Below, one piece after another: positions 62,582 to 64,000 of a stretch of 64,000 nt of DNA. Positions within the stretch are counted from its first letter, which is position 1. Each line of letters starts with the position of its first letter. The DNA comes from Moorella sp. Hama-1. GTDB taxonomy: Bacteria; Bacillota; DSM-521; Neomoorellales; Neomoorellaceae. The notes below the pieces were generated by a model. The model ran no database searches. It was not told where the DNA came from and was given only the letters and a program-made list of their open reading frames with translations. The stretch lies in assembly GCF_023734095.1 (NCBI RefSeq), contig NZ_AP024620.1, positions 678,501 through 742,500 of the forward strand, written 5' to 3'. A program made the translations under genes and the position numbers.

Positions 62582-62988
62582 GGGTAATGCTCGATACTAA
62601 CATCCTTATATCCGGGATGGTCTTCCGTGGGCCTGAACGCCGTTTACTGGACACTATTCATCACCAGCGGTTAACCCTGGTGATAAACAACTACATTGTG
62701 GAAGAAACGAAAGAAGTTTTGCAGCGCAAATTTCCCGCCCATGTCCAGGTCTTCGATAGGTTCTTATCCATACTTAATGTAGAATTTACATCTATGCCCC
62801 CTTCTGCATCTATAGCTAAAGTTCGGCCCATTATAAGGGACCCCAAAGATGCCGCAATTCTTGCGTCTGCTATTGAGGCCCAACCCGATATTTTTATCAG
62901 TGGTGATCTGGATCTGCATACACCGGAAGTAGGTTCTTTAATAAAAGTCTTAACAACCGCTGAGGCTTTAAAGCGTCTTAACCAATAA
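62578..62988 (+). CDS. PIN-domain toxin (VapC-like)
   Basis: A 136-residue PIN-domain ribonuclease. The acidic residues are in MLDTNILISG (Asp), VEETKEVL (Glu), RDPKDAAILASA (Asp) and FISGDLDL (Asp). It forms a toxin-antitoxin pair with the overlapping AbrB-type gene and likely helps keep the island in the population. Its 3' end overlaps by 21 bases the truncated end of the convergent integrase gene, so the pair may have been inserted at the cost of the integrase C-terminus. Confidence 0.88.
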   Translation: MRVMLDTNILISGMVFRGPERRLLDTIHHQRLTLVINNYIVEETKEVLQRKFPAHVQVFDRFLSILNVEFTSMPPSASIAKVRPIIRDPKDAAILASAIEAQPDIFISGDLDLHTPEVGSLIKVLTTAEALKRLNQ

Positions 62989-63552
62989 GGGATTTTTTTG
63001 TCGATAGGTGGTAAATATGTCCAACGGCCCCTGATCAACCATTTCACGCAGGTTAGGCCGGCTTTGCAGGTAATCCCAGAGGGCTTCCTTGAGCTCTGGG
63101 TGTATAGCCACGGTACGGTCTTTGTCACCTTTACCGTACTTTATAAGCAGAAGATTGTTTTTAAGATCAACATCCTCCCAGTTCAGCCGGATTATTTCCG
63201 AACGCCGCAAGCCGGCCAAGAGAAGGGTGAGGATTAAGGCCCGGTCGCGCTTGGCAAAATAGTGCCGGGCATTTTTAACTCTTTGCAGGACCGTTCTCAT
63301 TTCTGCATCATCCATGTAAACGGGAAGGGTGTTTTTGGCTACTTTGGGTGGTTCGATATGCTTCATCGGGTTGGTTTCAATCAATTCCTCCGCCAGGCAG
63401 AAACGAAAAAAGGACCTCAAGAAATTAAAACGCCTTTGACGAGTAGCAGGGGCGACTTTACAGGCGAAATACATAAGTTTCTCCTGGCAATCCGTAAGAA
63501 ACCAGAAGATCCAATTACTGTAATACCTAACTCGGCTTACAGGTTTGCTCAA
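62968..63552 (-). pseudogene. Truncated tyrosine integrase abutting attR
   Basis: A frame of 194 codons. RRFNFLRSFFRFCLAEELIE is the end of the SAM-like core-binding domain, ILTLLLAGLRRSEIIRLNWE holds the first catalytic Arg, and YGKGDKDRTVAIHPELK the catalytic Lys. The HxxR, H/W and Tyr motifs are missing because the frame ends at the VapC-like gene. At the 5' side the frame runs into the attR core and lacks the first ~50 residues of the usual core-binding domain. The gene is therefore broken at one and probably both ends. Confidence 0.8.
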
Positions 63553-63561
63553 AAGACCTTT
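63529..63561 (+). other. attR core
   Basis: Thirty-three bases identical to 44338-44370 in rnpB. Beyond the core the similarity continues at about 80 per cent through a second copy of the rnpB terminator, which is probably the original chromosomal one. Confidence 0.85.
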
Positions 63562-63574
63562 AGTTACACTTATG

Positions 63575-63632
63575 GGTTATCACCTCTTCTTATGGGTCCT
63601 ATATTAGGACCGGGAAGAGGTGATATTTTTTA
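63575..63632 (+). terminator. Orphan rnpB terminator (chromosomal copy)
   Basis: GGTTATCACCTCTTC at 63575-63589 pairs with GAAGAGGTGATA at 63614-63625, followed by six T. It matches the terminator at 44384-44445 but no longer follows a complete gene. Confidence 0.85.
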
Positions 63633-63744
63633 AAGCGGCTTTCTTCAAGACCTACTACGCATAGTAGCGAACAAGAGAAGTCTCGGACCTTATAACAGGT
63701 GGTTGAACCCATCAATTTCTATAGCACAAAATCTTAAATTAGGG

Positions 63745-63750
63745 TATAAT
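63745..63750 (+). promoter_or_regulatory. -10 box before the last gene
   Basis: TATAAT at 63745-63750 lies 31 bases before the ATG at 63782, with CCAGGAGAGGGG between them. No clear -35 box is seen. Confidence 0.45.
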
Positions 63751-63781
63751 ATTTTCCAGGAGAGGGGCGGGTTAACAGGCA

Positions 63782-64000
63782 ATGAAAACCACGCGTTATT
63801 TTGAGGAACAGGTCGTGCGTAAACGCCCATATATTAGGCTGGAGTGGTGTGTACAGGCTGTACGTGAACCCGAATATCGTAAAGTGCAGCCCGATGGGCG
63901 GATACGGCACTGGGTATTCATTCCTGAGATTGGTAAATATTTGCGCGTGGTAACCCTGGAAGACGGCCAGACAATCCATAACGCCTTTCCTGATCGCAAT
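63782..64000 (+). CDS. Small basic protein, C-terminus cut by the window edge
   Basis: Seventy-three codons are present, starting MKTTRYFEEQVVRKRPYIRL and later GRIRHWVFIPEIGKYLRVVT. This looks like a small conserved family often paired with a DUF2283-type partner gene and reminiscent of toxin-antitoxin modules. I cannot assign a function. A -10 box and a good ribosome-binding site precede it. It belongs to the chromosome beyond the island. Confidence 0.6.
   Translation, partial: MKTTRYFEEQVVRKRPYIRLEWCVQAVREPEYRKVQPDGRIRHWVFIPEIGKYLRVVTLEDGQTIHNAFPDRN

Larger units (their letters stand above)
44338..63561. mobile_element. ~19.2-kb genomic island integrated at the 3' end of rnpB
   Basis: The island is bounded by a 33-base exact duplication of the rnpB 3' end (44338-44370 and 63529-63561), with weaker similarity continuing through both terminators. 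Its base composition is lower in GC than the flanks. A truncated tyrosine integrase abuts the right junction, and a recombinase-like gene lies near the left one. Cargo: Mrr endonuclease, HEPN-like protein, IS1634-type transposase, hsdR fragment, type I restriction-modification genes split by IS21, DUF6884 protein, unknown genes and a VapBC-like pair. The damaged integrase suggests it is now immobile. Confidence 0.85.

Noticed and set aside
62968-63552. Complete XerC/D-type recombinase
   Set aside because: The HxxR, H/W and Tyr motifs are absent, so it cannot be an active recombinase on its own.
1-64000. CRISPR array
   Set aside because: No regularly spaced direct repeats of 25-40 bases were seen anywhere, and no cas genes.

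Overview
The window looks like chromosome of a GC-rich thermophilic acetogenic Firmicute, most probably a Moorella species. This is an inference from gene order (PgpH-ybeY-dgkA-cdd-era-recO-glyQS-ccpN-ppsR-ppdK and dnaG-rpoD-trmK-nif3), from frequent GTG/TTG starts behind strong Shine-Dalgarno (SD) sites, and from the protein sequences; no database was searched.

Region 1 (1-12.5 kb) is housekeeping: ribosome maturation, undecaprenol kinase, Era, RecO, glycyl-tRNA synthetase, then a CcpN-type regulator, the PPDK regulatory protein and pyruvate phosphate dikinase, which form a gluconeogenic control unit. Region 2 (12.9-21.4 kb) is a self-contained sugar catabolism cassette: DeoR regulator, ketose-bisphosphate aldolase, two PfkB-type kinases, a ribose-type ABC importer and a PGI/PMI-type isomerase. 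Together they could import a hexose and split it to triose phosphates. Region 3 (22.5-31.4 kb) is a four-gene Wadjet (JetABCD) anti-plasmid SMC system with unusually wide gene spacing and an inverted-repeat element between jetB and jetC. Region 4 (31.8-43.7 kb) returns to ordinary chromosome: ClpP-like protease, RNase HI, rubredoxin, dGTPase, DnaG, RpoD, two tRNAs, TrmK and Nif3. It also holds a 38-residue membrane peptide and a candidate small RNA.

Region 5 (44.3-63.6 kb) is the main discovery. The RNase P RNA gene (rnpB, 43906-44365) is followed by about 19 kb of lower-GC accessory DNA, and the last part of rnpB with its terminator is repeated at 63529-63632. A 33-base exact core (44338-44370 = 63529-63561) marks attL and attR. 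The segment is therefore an integrated island that used the 3' end of rnpB as its attachment site and rebuilt the RNA gene. A truncated tyrosine integrase abuts attR, and a divergent recombinase-like protein lies near attL. The cargo is defence-like: an Mrr endonuclease, a HEPN-like protein, an hsdR fragment, a type I restriction-modification system, a DUF6884 protein and a VapBC-like pair, plus an IS1634-type transposase. The hsdS specificity gene is split by an IS21 element with an ATGGCT target duplication, and exact excision would restore the frame. Beyond attR, chromosome resumes with a partial small gene at the window edge.
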